A stretch of 64,000 nt of DNA from Carcinoscorpius rotundicauda (lineage: Eukaryota > Arthropoda > Merostomata > Xiphosura > Limulidae), in contig CM022401.1 in NCBI GenBank assembly GCA_011833715.1, positions 65,018,606 to 65,082,605 of the forward strand. The letters are read 5' to 3'. Below, piece after piece: positions 1 to 13,863 of the stretch. The translations under genes and the position numbers were made by a program. Position 1 is the first letter of the stretch. Every line of letters begins with the position of its first letter. The notes beneath the pieces are model-generated. The model was not told where the DNA came from. It did no database searches and saw only the letters and a list, made by a program, of their open reading frames with translations.

Positions 1-185
1 TATCTGAAATTAATTTGTAGCATACAAAATATTAATTAATTTGTAAACATACTCGTTGTTTCTCCATTTAGTGCTTCGATCTTCCCGTCAACTTTGACAA
101 AATATAATAGGCTTAAGGTATTTGTTAAACTTGTTTTGTCATTCCTTTTAACAGAAAGCTACACAGTTAATGTCGGCTATTCGCT

Positions 186-306
186 TCTCAGTGGCGCAGC
201 GGTATGTCTGCGGACTCCCACCCCTAGCCTTCAGGATTCGATACCCGTGGTGGGCAGAGTTCCGAAAGCTCATTGTATAAGTGTGTGATTTATTCCAAAC
301 AAACAA
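186..306 (+). repeat. SINE-B copy, diverged
   Basis: tRNA-like head (gtggcgcagcggtatgtctg, then gattcgatacccgtggtggg) and a degraded tail ending ccaaacaaac. Confidence 0.8.
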
Positions 307-3300
307 TACACACTTACTCTGACATCAGATAAGATAAACGTATTCGAAGTAAAACAGTAAACAGATTTTGAATGAAAAGTCATGTCAGAAAGGGAAGCGA
401 AAAGAATCAACATTTCATAATACAATTGTTTTTGTAATATAATTCAAAATACTAAATCAATGTTAACATATAAACATTTTCATTAATATTTAGTAAAGTT
501 TCACAGACAATAAAAATTGTTGTTAAAATAGATTAGAAGACTGAAAGATGATATATATATGTGTGTGTATTTATTTATTTAAATTTCAAAACAGTATTTT
601 TTATGATAATAATAGCAATCTTAAGGCTTTCTGTAAAGGCTCTAAACAAACATAAGGCCTGTTTAGCCAGTCGAGGTCTGGCTGCTATCATCACAAAAAT
701 GTTAATTCTCTGGACTTACCTGATTATGATAGTAGGTCAACAATCGAATAAATGGCAATATCCAGTCTTTAGTTAGTAACAATTAAGAAACTGTAATTCA
801 TTAATTGTGATTAGGTTTATTGTATAAATTACTAACTATATTAACAACTACTGATTACTGTAATCTTTCCTTAGGAAAATAAGAAATTTTCACCTTTAAG
901 AATACCAAATAACAGGGTAATTGAGATGTAGAACGCTCTGTCTCTTAAGAAATGGTTAAAAAAATGTACAAAGACTTCGAACTGATCCGTAAAAAACTTA
1001 ATATTTAGTATTTCACTTGCAAGATACAGGTAAACCATAAAATCGGTTTTCATTTCTATAATAGTTTGAGAAGATATGGTAAATAAAATAAGGGTAAAAG
1101 TAAAATAGCAATATTTATAAATGAGTTTGTTCATAGCTATTAAGATGAAAAAATCACTTTTTTCATTCATCAACATAGCTTAAACACAGTTGATGAAATG
1201 AGATAAAGAACAATCACTTTTATGTGTTTTTCCATGTTTTTATTTTAATGACTGATTATAAAAAACACAGATCCACAGATCTTTGACTTTCTCAGAGCTC
1301 ATAACTGTAATATAGCAACCCAAAAATAAATTTCTATTTGTTATAAAAACATTGAAAACTATTTATTAACTGTTTGGTTTGCACTAAAAAGGGAAAAAAT
1401 TAAAAACATGGTTATAGCCCAAGTAAATTATTTAATACAAAGTTTTGTTGTTTCTTGACATATTGGAATACTGCTACAGAGAAATTGCTCTGATGTCAAG
1501 AAATTTAAGCAAGTTGGTTTACTATTCTTCAGTTTAGACAGATTGATTTATTACTTAGTTTTTTCGTTACCTACTCTTTGATCGATTGTTCTTTGTTCGT
1601 AAACAGCTTGTTATACTGTATTTCTATTTAGGTATATTTTACTGGAACTCTTCTATCTACATAGGTTCTCCCTGTGACGTCTTTCTAAGCAGTTTTTTTC
1701 TCTGTGTAATAGTCTAGATTTTTTTTTTATTTATGTTCATCATTCGTTTGCTATCGCTCTTTAGAAGGGTTATGTTACTATCCATTCATTTAGGAGTATC
1801 CATCCTGTTAGGAGTGAGATATGATATTCAGGATGAGAGGAGTGTTGTACATCCACTACAACGACCTGCAGATCTCTAACATGACTAAAGACAGTTACTG
1901 GATATCTCTACACATTTCCATCTCTGCCCTTTCTTTTATTGATTTCCTTTTGCTCCCTTTCCAGCACCCCCAGAGAGGAACTGCACCTCCTCAACCCCTT
2001 CTGATGGCATCGCTACTGCAAACTTTTCTGCTACCCACTTATTCAGGTAAATTGTTCTATTGGCTAGGCCAGCTAGGTTGTGTGTAACTATCCTGCTACC
2101 AAAGAAAGTTGTCTCCTTTACTATTAACTGGTTATGTTACTACACAGCTGTTCGCCAGATGTCACTACAATCTAATGGGCTGTTTGTCTGGAAGTATCCC
2201 GCCCGCTACTCATGCAGATTTTGTTATGTCTTACCTACCTATCAGTTTCCCACTTAAGTTATCTGTATGCATTCTTAATCATTTTGTAAAATATCTGGCC
2301 ATTTTATTATTTGATTTATTTATTTAAATTCTTCTCAGTGCAAAACTATTATGTGTGAATTTTTTATTGTTATACCTCGTAAAGTCCTTTCCACTTTTTA
2401 AATATTTATTTAAATTTACAACAAGTTTTGTCTTGTGATAAATGAAATAATTACAGTAACAAAATGTGTAAACAAGAAATGGTAAGTTTTGAAAGGTTTG
2501 GCATAGAGTTATTTACATTAAACGAAATATCCTTAGGCTGAAAAATCCATTAACAAGTGTATATTATTTCCTTTTCGAAGTTCAGATGCAATTTGGTAGA
2601 ACTTTAAAAACACCTGAACTCGTGTTTTGTATATACCTGCATAGCTCTGAATATCGAGCCCATTAAAAAAAAACCGTTTCTGATGAGGGTCTTACATTAA
2701 ATGCAACAATGTTCAATTTTCAAGGTTCGTTAGTGATACCTCATGATCTGTCTCCACGCGGTGGGAGAATAGATGGCACACCCAATAAATCTCACGAAAG
2801 CACTCCTGGTGCTCGCCAGCTGTCGCTGCATGCAACTGGTTACGTAATGTTTCACGCTGGAACACACGTAGAGTCGCAGAAGGTGGTCTAACCAGCAAAG
2901 TATCGCGTGCTTAAGCAGCAGAGGACCGAAGAAGTATCTCATAATGAAATCACCAAGAGATGGTTAGAAATGGCGAAATTTCTTGTTGTTAGGTCAAAGA
3001 GCACGATAGGTTTCCTAAAATTTCTCTGAATAATGAAACAGATCCCCTCTTCTGGAGTTGGAACCACACATTCTTCAGATCGAATGTTAGATGGAGGGAA
3101 GTGAAACAGAAACTTTACCAGATTCGAACTATAATTAGTTTCTTGCCGTTTCAGTCAAGCGAAAACTCATGAAATAAGCTTAAATTTTGTTAGTATCCTT
3201 TGTGCCTGTATTTTAACTATCGACTATTAGTTAAACGTGTTAAAAACTGGAGTTATCGGTTAACTACAATGCCATTTTATCAGTCCTTATGGTTGAGTGT

Positions 3301-5255
3301 ATTTAATTATCTCATGAATAACATTCCTAAAATTCATGGCATTGATAACACTTTTTTTTTTACATTACAATTTCATGTATTTACTCAATATATGGAAATA
3401 AAAGTCTGATAAATAGAGGGGTGTTATGGAAGAAAACTACATTTTTGTATGTTATTTTATAGTTTTTTGACTTTCAAATACTTTTATGTGTTAAAATGTT
3501 ACACATTGATAACATACAGACGGAAAGATTAGTAGTGAGATTTGCACAATTATTATTTTCCTTATCGACACACATGCTAGCAGGTCTTTGAAGTTCATTA
3601 ACTAAAAATAATCACGTAACGTGCATTTTATATTGAGTGAAATTTTCATGGAAAGAAATTGAAAATATTGGTGTGCGATAACTTCTTGGTTCTTTTTGTT
3701 TATCAACTGTAGTCCGGGGTTTTTAATTTTTTGATAGTGTGACAGCTACCAATATTTTTACTTTTTATTATTTTTAAATTTCGAAAACAGATGAGTTTTA
3801 TTTTTTCAGAATAAAGAAATTGGTAAATTATTTAACTTTCTCAATGAATTTATTTTTCAACTTTTTATGTAACTGTTACCCTAAGGTTTTAAAGTCTTCT
3901 TATCCCAATAGATAGTTCATTATCATCTCACTAGAGGCAGAGTAAACACAATAAATAAAAAGATTGTAATTTTTAAGCGATTACACTCTGTAATCTGAGT
4001 GGTTTGACTGACTCAAAGTCGTCAAATGAATAAAATAAAAACTTTTTAAAGAGCACCATAAGAAAAGCTCCAAATCACGCACCTGTAATAAACTGTCCTC
4101 AGCGGATCAAATGCATATAAAAAAAAGGATCAAAGCTAGATTCAATGAGTTACAATATCAAAATCTGGGGCTTAATTCTCCGCCTTTCCAAGAACGCTGG
4201 TAACCCCCCTATTTTACTTTGCACTAAAATGAACAAACATATCAAAATTGTTAGTATTTTTTGGGATTCTACTTATGACTTTAACATTAACAAACAAGAT
4301 TTAAAATGCAAGACTTTTACATTTCTCTTATATGTACAATATTTTTACATGACATTTTTCAAGTTTATATAGATTATTTCATCATCTTGTTACAATTCAA
4401 AAATCATTAAAGAATCTGCTGAACAGTTTGTAAAAATATCTTCATGTTCTTAAATAAAATTACCATTTACAGACAACGTTCAAAATAACTGACTTACACA
4501 ACGTTTGATCTGAAAATGTGAAGGTAATTTAGTAATCAAAGTCATAAGTTAAGGAGGGTAAAACGTGTGGCTGCGTATCATAACTTCCAAGGTTCACGCC
4601 TCGATATCTCTGACCAAACTTTGCACTTTCAGGTGTAGGTTAATTATAAGTGACATTAATTCCTGTTATTCACTTCCAAATCGAACAAAGCACGTGCATT
4701 AGCAAATGTTGTTGATTAGCTGACTTCCTTCTCGGAAGTTGCTATACCTAAAACCTTTAATCTGGCTATTTAGCCAATGCAAGCTTGAGGTAACGTTCAG
4801 GTTAAAATTAATATTATAATTTAGAATGGCTGTAGTCCATCAGCCTAGGTTTGTTTAGCTAATTTTACTAATGCTTTAAGAAACATACCTAAAATTTCAA
4901 AAAGAGCTGTTGGCAAACAGTATACCTACAATTTTAACAAATGTTTGAAAATAATATAGCAAAACAGTATACTTCTTACACAAATCAGACTTTTACCTCA
5001 AAACACGTGGTAAGTTACACTGTTTTTTAGTGCAGTCTCTGTTGAATAAATGCAAATGAAAGTTCAGTACAGCATTGAAACTAATTACAACAGATAACTT
5101 TCAGTTTACAAAATACTAGTGAATAAAATAAAAGTTATTTCTTTAAACTCCAAATGTGAATGTTTATTCAATCCACGACGATCAGGTGTAAAGCGAATGA
5201 GATGCGCGAAAGTCGTATTTTGAAATATGAAATACAATATTCAAGTTGTTGTTTT
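307..5255. other. No recognised gene; GC-richer patch at 2720-3140
   Basis: Mostly AT-rich unique-looking DNA. The stretches 1900-2260 and 2720-3140 are less AT-rich, with overlapping open frames on both strands and no recognised product. They may be old mobile-element or exon remnants. Confidence 0.5.
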
Positions 5256-5266
5256 AGAGTAGCTTT

Positions 5267-5511
5267 GGCTTGGCATGGCCAAGCGCGTAAGGTGTAATTC
5301 GAGGGTCGCGCTAAACATGCTCGCCCTCCAGCCGTGGGGGCGTATTATGTGCGGTAAATCCCACTATTCGTTGGTAAAAGAGTAGCCCAAGAGTTGACGA
5401 TAGGTGGTGATGACTAGTTGCCTTCCCTCTCGTCTTACACTGCTAAATTAGGGACGGCTAGCACAGATAGCCCTCGAGTAGCTTTGTGCGAAATTCCAAA
5501 ACAAACAAACA
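5267..5511 (+). repeat. SINE-A copy with target-site duplication
   Basis: Head ggcttggcatggccaagcgc, body with agccgtgggggcg, tail ending caaacaaac. Flanked by the 11-bp duplication agagtagcttt at 5256-5266 and 5512-5522. Part of the tRNA head is deleted. Confidence 0.92.
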
Positions 5512-6224
5512 AGAGTAGCTTTAGATAGAGTAGACAGGTTTTAGAATCATAATGGGACTGTAACTGCCTTTTGATAAAAAAATGGACCTTGTTTCGGCTC
5601 CTATACCGAGATCTTCTCTTTCAACAGACAGTTCCAATTCAACAAAGTTCTTAAAATAAAGTATTTGATTTGCTTACGGTATGTAAGACCATTTTTGATA
5701 ATTTAGAACACTGCCTAAACATTTCTTCCCGGATTTCCTTAGCTGGTGCTAATAGTCGACAGTTGCTTAATACACCCATACATTTAGTTTTCAATTAACA
5801 TCAACAACTGCACAGATAAACTACTAACTGATAAACTTCATATAAAACAAACGTGGTGGAATCATCATGCTTATCTCCTTCAAGGATAAAGAAGAAACAA
5901 ACATATACACAGCTGTGTAGTACATCACACTACGAAAATCAAATATTTACCTAATTTTAAACGCGTTTTATAAATATTTTTATCAACTATAATAAACTGG
6001 ATTATTCAAAAGCTATGCATTCTTGGAAAACATCCGCCCCGAAAAAAAAAGAGAGTTTGTAAAATGAAGTTTAATTGTACATTGTGATGTGAAGACCATA
6101 AGGCCTCTGATCATTCACAAGAACTTCTGTTAACTGAAAATATACTTTTTTGACGAATAAAAAAGTTAACAAAATACAAACTATCATTGTTAGGTTTAAA
6201 ATTTACGTTCTCACAACGTGGCAT

Positions 6225-6380
6225 AAGGGGTAACTACTCTTTTACTAACGAATAGTGGGATTGACCGTCAAATTATAGCACCCCCACGGCTAAAAGAGCT
6301 ACCATCTTGGGTGTGACGTTAATTCGAACTCGCAAACCTCAGATTATGAGTTGTGTGCCTTAACCACTTGGTCATGCCGA
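6225..6380 (-). repeat. SINE-A fragment
   Basis: Retains the body (actcttttactaacgaatag) and the head ending gtcatgccgaac; the tail is missing. Confidence 0.8.
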
Positions 6381-6515
6381 ACATTAAATATGAGGACCTC
6401 ATATTTCTGATTATCTTGTTTTGTATAATGTTTTCTTAGTAGAAATAGAAAGTGAACGTGTCCTCTTGATGTTTATTCATGGTTTACTTAGCTTTTTAAA
6501 AAGGATTTTTTTTTT

Positions 6516-6707
6516 AATTTCACACAAAGCTACACGAAGACTATATGCGCTAGCCGTTCCTAATTTAGCAGTTTAAGGCTAAAGGGAATGATCACATTTA
6601 ACGCCCCCACGGCTGAAAGGGTGAGCATGTTTGATGTGACGGGGATTCGAACCTGAGACCCTCAGATTACGAGTCGAATGCCTTAACTCGCCGGGCCATG
6701 GCGGGCT
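6516..6707 (-). repeat. SINE-A copy with internal deletion
   Basis: The tail (cacaaagctacacgaag) and head (gggattcgaacctgagaccc) are present. The central body between ~6585 and 6598 is lost. Confidence 0.85.
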
Positions 6708-7095
6708 TATGAAAAGGAAACAGGACTGTTTGCACATGTTATAAATATCTAATTAATTAAGAAATTGCATAAATATTATATATTAGCCCTCAAATGTATT
6801 TTCTTTATAATTTCGTCATGTATTTGCTTAACAGTATAAACACTTCATTTGAAAAACTATTTTATCAAGTTTCAATTTAAAATTGCATTTTTTACATAAC
6901 ATGATTCGCTTTCTTGTACTTTATTTTATTTTATTGTCTTCTACAGTTCAATGTTTTGAATCACAATTTTTAAAGATACTTGTAATCTAACAGTTCTGAA
7001 TAAGAGCTTCATTCGTTTTGTAGTATGATCAGTTCAATGTAACGAACAACCTATGAACAATGTTTAGATTCATTTCACGTCACATTTGACTCTAT

Positions 7096-7373
7096 AGTTT
7101 GTTTGTTTTTTGAATTTCGCACAAAGCTACTCGAGGGATATCTGTGCTAGCCGTCCCTAACTTAACAGTGTAAGACTGGAGGGAAGGCAGCTAGTCGTCA
7201 CCACCCACCGTCAACTCTTAGGCTACTCTTTTACCAACAAATAATGAGATTGACCGTCCCATTATAGCGCCCCCACGGCTGAAAGGACGAGCATGTTTGA
7301 TGCGACGGGGATTCGAATCCGCGACCCTCAGATTACGAGTCAAATGCCTTAACACACTTGGCCATGCCGGGCA
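7096..7373 (-). repeat. SINE-A copy, near full length
   Basis: Tail gtttgtttgttttttgaatt, body and head ending ggccatgccgggc are complete. The target duplication is about ttgactctat, at 7086-7095 and 7375-7384. Confidence 0.92.
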
Positions 7374-8232
7374 CTTGACTCTATTGTCTTCAAAGTAAGT
7401 TTGTTTTTTTATTTTGGAGAGGAGGGATCTGTGGTTTAATTTAGTCCCTAAGATAAGTTTGTATAGAAATAATTTTCGTTTTCATAAATGGATCGCGCGG
7501 ATATCAATAGCAACTATAACATGCTCATAAGTAGAAAATCATTTCAAACACAAGACACATCTAACAATCATCAGCTGTAAACTGTTAACTGTTATTTTGA
7601 AGAAAAACTTTATTTTTTAGTTAATTAATTTTTATTTTTGCTTGCTATGTAAACCTTCCTTTACTAAGAGCATAAACAATAAGAAAAGTTTTCCTTGTTT
7701 GAACTTCACTTAAGTGAGATTTTTTGTCACTCCTTACGGTTTTAAGAGTACATTGATGGTACAGTAAAATACGTTTTCAATATTAGGCTCTCTTATTTTA
7801 ATATACATTGGTTTTTACCCACTCCTGATGCTTTCCTTCTAACTTTCCTCCATTCTGCTAACTTCGGAGCTCAATACAGGATAGGATTTCCCAGCTTCCA
7901 TCTACCCATAAATAAAAATTATCCGTAGCTTGGTTTTGAGCCACATCCGAAAGCCCTATAGAGACGATCTTGTTGGGTAACATTTCTGTCTTCGTTGTGT
8001 ATAATTTTAGAGAGTACCGACTGCTGACTATCTCTGTTCATCCGGATTGCTTGAACTGTCAGCTTTGACCACTGGAGATCATTTCGGTGAACAATGGTGT
8101 TTATTATCCCTTCAAACACTGTAAAGAGTGGAGCATAATTTTACATAACTTCATGAAGATTAACTCATGAGTATGTAATCACAATTTTACACCAATTAAC
8201 AGATGTTAGTTTTGTATACATGGCTATAAAGA

Positions 8233-8423
8233 AGGCCTGGCATGGCCTAGCGCGTTAATGCGTGCGCTTCGTAATCTGAGGGTCGCAGGTTCGTTGGTAA
8301 AAGAGTAGCCCAAGAGTTGACGATAGGTGGTGATGACTAGTTGCCTTCCCTCTCGTCTTACACTGCTAAATTAGGGACGGCTAGCACAGATAGCGTTCTG
8401 CGAAATTCCAAAACAAACAAACA
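8233..8423 (+). repeat. SINE-A copy lacking head 3' part and first body segment
   Basis: The head jumps from gtcgcaggttcg directly to ttggtaaaagagtag. Flanked by the duplication ggctataaaga at 8222-8232 and 8424-8434. Confidence 0.9.
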
Positions 8424-8659
8424 AGGCTATAAAGATGTTATATGTATTAATACAAAAATATGTTTTAACGTAAAATATATATAAATAGTTTTGAACATTT
8501 AAGTATGCAAATGAATGATACGGATATTTTAACATTCATAAAGTATACAAAACAAAGAAATTGTATTAATCTTATTAAATATGTTTATTCCATGACCTCT
8601 AGTCAACTTCCAAATAAGCACAAACTTCGTTGAGACTCTTCTTATGTTTTAACAAATGT

Positions 8660-8788
8660 TGCCCCCCAGTGGCTCAGCGGTATGTCTGAGGACTTACACG
8701 CTAAAATCCGGGTTTCGATACCCGTGGTGGGCAGAGCACAGATAGCCCATTGTGTAGCTTTGTGCTTAATTCAAAAACAACAACAACA
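8660..8788 (+). repeat. SINE-B copy, near intact
   Basis: Shows gccccccagtggctcagcgg, gggtttcgatacccgtggtg, then cacagatagcccattgtgta and an (aac)n tail. An imperfect target duplication, tttaacaa, flanks it. Confidence 0.92.
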
Positions 8789-8789
8789 T

Positions 8790-10255
8790 TTAACAATTGC
8801 CGGCTCTCAGTTTAGTTGTTGTGGGTTAAATGGACTAGTGGTAGGCCTAAAAATACACGTGTAACGTAAAACACTAATATAAAGATTAATACTCGAGAAA
8901 GCTCAGAGTAAATGCCAGTCATAAAGCTTTTCAGGTATTTCAAGGACAAAGAGAACAGAAGGTTACTGGAAATCGCCAATAATGTCTTTGAGTCCAAAAA
9001 TGATAACCTATTCTGGTTTGAGTGATGAGCTTATAAGCACTGAATGTCAAATAGTCAAAAGGTTGATTGGTTTGTTTTCAGATATTACAGATAACTGGTT
9101 CAAGCCGAAGCATTACTAAGCTTTAATTTTATAATTATGTTTGATAATAGAGATAATTAGTTACCACTGATTACGTTGGATTATCGCTATGTCGTATTTT
9201 TTAACTTTCCTAGTTAAATACTCAAACTGATTGAATGATACAATTGGAAAAAATTGTTCAGTTTGAATGAAAATGTCAGCTTAGTTAATTTTCCTTGAAA
9301 CGGTCCACTGCTAGACGTTATCTTCAAACACTAGCGTAATAAGCTATCAACACATGATAATGTTTAGAGTAAATGCCAACCATGAAGGTTGTTACGTTAG
9401 AAGGGCGAGGAGAATATTGGTTTACGTTTCGAGTTTTCATTTACAGAAAGCAAAATAATTTATTACGAAGAAAACATTTTAAAATTATCTTTGTTATTAA
9501 TAGCCAACCGTGTAAATTTGCTTTACAACAAACAAGCAAAAAAATTTCGCAAGTCATAAAAAGTAAATCAAATATAGCGCTCATAACTGACATTATACGT
9601 TTCAAGTGTAGACGTTTTTGATATTGATATACTAAAACCAGGTATGACAACAACCAGCAGCAACTGACGCAAAGCCATTGTTTAACTCTTTGAATAAAAT
9701 AACGGGATTGAATTTAATTTTTAAAACGACCATAGCAGAAAATACGGAATGTCGTCGACAACATCACGACAAGAACCCTAAACTCTTTGAAACGTAATCC
9801 TCGCCCTTAAACATTAATGTATGCCGAAGTCATCAAGATGAATCATATTACACTCAAATTATGTTAATGTGTTTTAAAAGATTTGTAAAAATAAAAATTA
9901 TAGAAAATAAAAAGCTCTCTTCTCACATCTAAGATAAAGATTGTTGGATCGGCATTTTTTTGAAGAATGAGTAGATTAACTGAAGTAAATCATAAGCCAC
10001 AATTGTGCTTCATAATAAGGATCGCAAGGAATTTCACAAAACCCTAACAGAACGCTCGGGCAAAAACAACGATACCGTAAACAGTAAAGATTCTTTTAAA
10101 CAATACTTAAAAACCTTTACTATTGAGTCCTAAGGCTATATATATATATATATATATATGCATAAAAGAAAGCATAATAGATTTATAAGGAAAATAAAAC
10201 CTACTCAAAATGGGCAATTTATAACTTTGTTCTCATTATTACTATCTTGTCTGTG
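8790..10255. other. No recognised gene; (TA)n at the right end
   Basis: AT-rich DNA with short chance ORFs. A TA dinucleotide run of about 22 bp lies at 10138-10159. Nothing else is recognised. Confidence 0.5.
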
Positions 10256-10320
10256 TTCTGTTCACCATGGGTATCGAAACCCCATTTCTAGCGGTGTAGG
10301 TATGCAGACATACCGCTGTG
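10256..10320 (-). repeat. SINE-B head fragment
   Basis: Contains caccatgggtatcgaaaccc and gcagacataccgctg, the reverse complement of the tRNA-like head; the tail is absent. Confidence 0.75.
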
Positions 10321-10447
10321 TATTGGCGAGCAGTTTGAGTAAATAATGTTTACAGTATTTCTAGCCTTGTGACTTTATTTTTTATAATTCCTATTTGCAG
10401 GTTTTTAAAATTTTCATTTTTATTTATCATGAATAATTAACTTTTAA

Positions 10448-10581
10448 TGTTGTTTGTTGTTGTTGTTTAGAATTAAGCACAAAGCTGCACAATGGGCCAT
10501 CTGTGCTCTGCCCACCACGGGTATCGAAACCCGGATTTTAGCGTGTAAGTCCGCAGACATACCGCTGAGCCACTGGGGGGC
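10448..10581 (-). repeat. SINE-B copy, near intact
   Basis: The tail (gttgttgttgtttagaatta) and head ending gagccactggggggc are both complete. Target duplication aattaacttttaa at 10435-10447 and 10582-10594. Confidence 0.93.
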
Positions 10582-10705
10582 AATTAACTTTTAAATTGTT
10601 AAAGTAAATGAACAATACAGTGTTAAAATTACCTACTTTAATTTTGACGTGCTTTAGCATAAAGTAAAAAAAAATAATGAAAAATTACATTTCAACTGGG
10701 TAATT

Positions 10706-10948
10706 GTTTGTTTTGAATTTCGCGCAAAGCTACACGAAGGCTTTCTGCGCTAGTCGTCCATAATTTAGCAGTGTAAAACTGTTAAACCTCGTCATCACCA
10801 TCCATCGCCAACTCTTGGGCTTCTCCTTAACCAACGAATAGTGGGATTGACTGTCACATTATAACGACCCCTCGGCTTTGGGTAAGCATGTTTCGTATGA
10901 TGGGTGTTCGAAACCGCGACCCTCGGATTACGAGTCTAGTGTCTAGTC
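10706..10948 (-). repeat. SINE-A copy, head truncated
   Basis: The tail (gtttgttttgaatttcgcgc) and diverged body are present. The head ends at gattacgagtctagtg. Confidence 0.85.
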
Positions 10949-11080
10949 ACATACAGATATCATGAAATTAATTACCTTAATAATCAACCGCTAATTATAT
11001 AAAGATTTAATAACAATTTTGCGTAAAACAAATGTTAAGAGCGAACTAAAAACCAACTTTGCCGATGCTTGATTTATAAC

Positions 11081-11284
11081 GAGAGCTTTTTGCACTAGTC
11101 GTCCCTAATTTAGGGAAGGCAGCTAGTCATCACCACTCACCGTCAACTCTTGGGCGACTCTTTTTACCAAAGAATAGTGAGATTGATCGTAAATTTATAA
11201 CGTCTCCACGGCTAAGAGGGCGAACATGTTTGGTGTGACGAAGATTCGAACCCTCGACTCTTAACCACCTGGCCATGCCGGGCC
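11081..11284 (-). repeat. SINE-A copy, tail truncated
   Basis: Begins inside the tail at gagctttttgcactagtcg, with deletions in the body and head. Ends ggccatgccgggcc. Confidence 0.85.
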
Positions 11285-11383
11285 TAGTACGACTGGAACT
11301 GTGCACATGCGTCTCAAAGCTAAGTCAGACAGTTAAATCTCACTTTCTAAATGCTCCCCACACGCATGTATTTTACTAACAAG

Positions 11384-11666
11384 TTTTTTGTTTGTTTGTT
11401 TTTTTGGAATTTCGCACAAAGCTACTCGAGGGCTATCTGTGCTAGCCGTCCCTAATTTTGCAGTGTAAGACTAGAGGGAAGGCAGCTAGTCATCACCACC
11501 CACCGCCAACTCTTGGGCTACTCTTTTACAAACGAATAGTGGGATTGACCGTCACATTATACACCCCCACGGCTGGGAGGGCGAGCATGTTTAGCGCGAC
11601 TCGGGCGCGAACCCGCGACCCTCGGATTACGAGTGCACGCCTTAACGCGCTCGGCCATGCCAGGCC
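11384..11666 (-). repeat. SINE-A copy, full length, young-looking
   Basis: Complete tail, body and GC-rich head (cgcgaacccgcgaccctcgg). Flanked by a perfect 12-bp duplication, tttactaacaag, at 11372-11383 and 11667-11678. Confidence 0.95.
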
Positions 11667-12227
11667 TTTACTAACAAGAGTAACGTAGTTTATATTTATC
11701 TTAAAAATGAGGATGACGCTACCCTTCAATTCGATCTTTCAAAAGTTTATAACTCTAAAACATTAACTGTTCGTTTCGTACCAATTTTTTCTTAATGTAA
11801 AAAAGATATTTCCGAAATTGAATAAACATTTTCAAAAACAAATAAGAATAAAAAGTGAGGGAGATAAGCGAGTGAATATAGTGAGAGAGAAGAAGCAGAA
11901 AATATTTAAAATAATAAACTTTAAAAATAACAATGTAAACGTTATCCAAACAAGAGAAAACAGAATGTGCTTGTAATAATAAACAAATGGCTGACAATCA
12001 CGTGCGAGGTTTAGAAGCGGTAATATATTCAGGTGTTGGTTAGGAGATAGCATTCTAAATCGCCATTTTTGAAGCCAATAAACCATGACTTTTTGCTAAA
12101 TTTTTAACAAAACAAATGTATTTAATGGCTTGAAACCTATTCCCTAATTTCAGTAAAGATAACTTGCACTCATTGACTAATTGTCCCAAATTTATCAGTG
12201 ATAAACTAGAGTGAGGGTAGTTTGGTC

Positions 12228-12361
12228 AACACTACTTAGGCTACTCCTTTGCAAATAAAAATGGGGTTGCCCGTCATATTATAATGTTCCCAAAGCTGAA
12301 AGAGAGAGCATGTTTGGTGACAGGGATTTGAACCCGTGACCTTAACCACCAGGCCATGCGA
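12228..12361 (-). repeat. SINE-A fragment, strongly diverged
   Basis: The body remnant ggctactcctttgcaaataa and a head ending aggccatgcg remain. Confidence 0.7.
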
Positions 12362-13607
12362 AGTCGACAAATTGTGTGGAAAACAACTTGCAAATTATTT
12401 ATGGATTTTGTTGTCTTATGAAAAGAATGACTGGAATTATTTTCAGCTCAGATTGTTTGTTTTTGATTTTGTGTTTTACATGTGAAATATCTTTTAAACA
12501 TTCGAAACGTTTGCGAAGTACTCATGTGCGTGATAGTTATTAGTACACAAGGTTACTCGTGTTTTAATAAAGTGTATTGTGTTTATTTAATTCTTGTTAC
12601 TAAAACGTTCCTGGTAATCCATCTATAAGCTTAAGGATTTATAATACCTGGAATTTGACCTCAGCTCTGGTCACAGAGCGAATAGCTCTTTGGGCAGCTG
12701 TCACTAGAAGCTTAGTGAGACGTGGAAAAATATGCACAATTTCTTCAAAGTAGGAGGGAAAACTTTTAAGGAATCGTATGTGTCAGTTTTTCTTTCTTTC
12801 TGTTGCTATCATGAAAATCGTTCAGCAGTTGTTTATTTTTCTTTAGTTCCAATTCTCAATTTATCAGTTGTCAAATAATAGTTGGATGCTGAAATAAAAA
12901 CGAATAACATAAGGCTAAACTTCAAATGACCTCAAAACAACTTTCGACAAAAAATAGGGCCTTATCTTGACGTATCAAAAGCGTTAATGAAGTTTTTGAA
13001 AGATAGCATCTACAGAGCATGCGTGTACAAAGTACATCGCATGAATTACTCCCATTCGATAGACCTTAGCTTTTATAGATAATAAACGTACAAGTAACGA
13101 AGGCGTACACGTGTATGTCAAACTTTGTCGTGTCAACGCGCTTAATAATAACAATGTATCTCAAGTTTTATCTTAAGTAAGTCCCATCTGGTGGGATTAC
13201 AGGACGAGCATACGCTTGCTGTTATCAGAAACCTGAACAAGACATCTCTACTTTTCAAATTTGGAACTTTAAAAATAGACTCACAACCGGGTTAGGCCAC
13301 TAAGAAACGTTTTATTTTTTTTCTCCTTAATTAACGTTCCTGCATGAAGATAACTTTTTTTTGGTATATTCAAATATTTAATCAATAAAAAAGTAGGAAC
13401 CTAAGAGTATCATAAATTCTTAATTTGTATCGATATGAAGAAACCAACAACAAAGAACGCGAACACAATAAAAATAAAAACAATATAATTATAATTTGGA
13501 ATTTTGTTTTTTTTACAAGACAAGAAAAGGTTCGAGAGAAAAACAGTTGTGGAAAAGCGATATGAAGTATTTCAAAGGAAGATACATGTTCTACTTCCTA
13601 TTATCAT
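12362..13607. other. No recognised gene
   Basis: Unique-looking AT-rich DNA between two SINE-A copies. No coding motif or repeat structure was seen. Confidence 0.5.
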
Positions 13608-13863
13608 GGCCCGCCATGGCCAGATGGTTAATCCAAGGGTTGCGGGTTTGAATCCCTCTCATACCAAACATACTTGCCCTTTCAGCCGTGGGGGCGTAAT
13701 AAGGTGATGGTAAATCCCACTATTCGTTAGTAAAAGAGTATCCTACGCGTTAGCAGTGAGCGATGATGACTAGCTGCCTTCCCTTTAGTCTTACACTGCT
13801 AAAGTTGGGATGTTTAGTGCAGATAGCCCTCGTATAGTTCTGCGCGAAATTCAATATAAACTA
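13608..13863 (+). repeat. SINE-A copy
   Basis: The head (ggcccgccatggccagatgg) has a small deletion. The body and tail (ctgcgcgaaattcaatataa) are present. Confidence 0.88.

Noticed and set aside
11458..11729. ORFs on both strands over SINE-A copies (also 20712-20999, 24694-24900, 29764-29967)
   Set aside because: They arise from the GC-rich SINE head and body and recur wherever a full-length copy sits.
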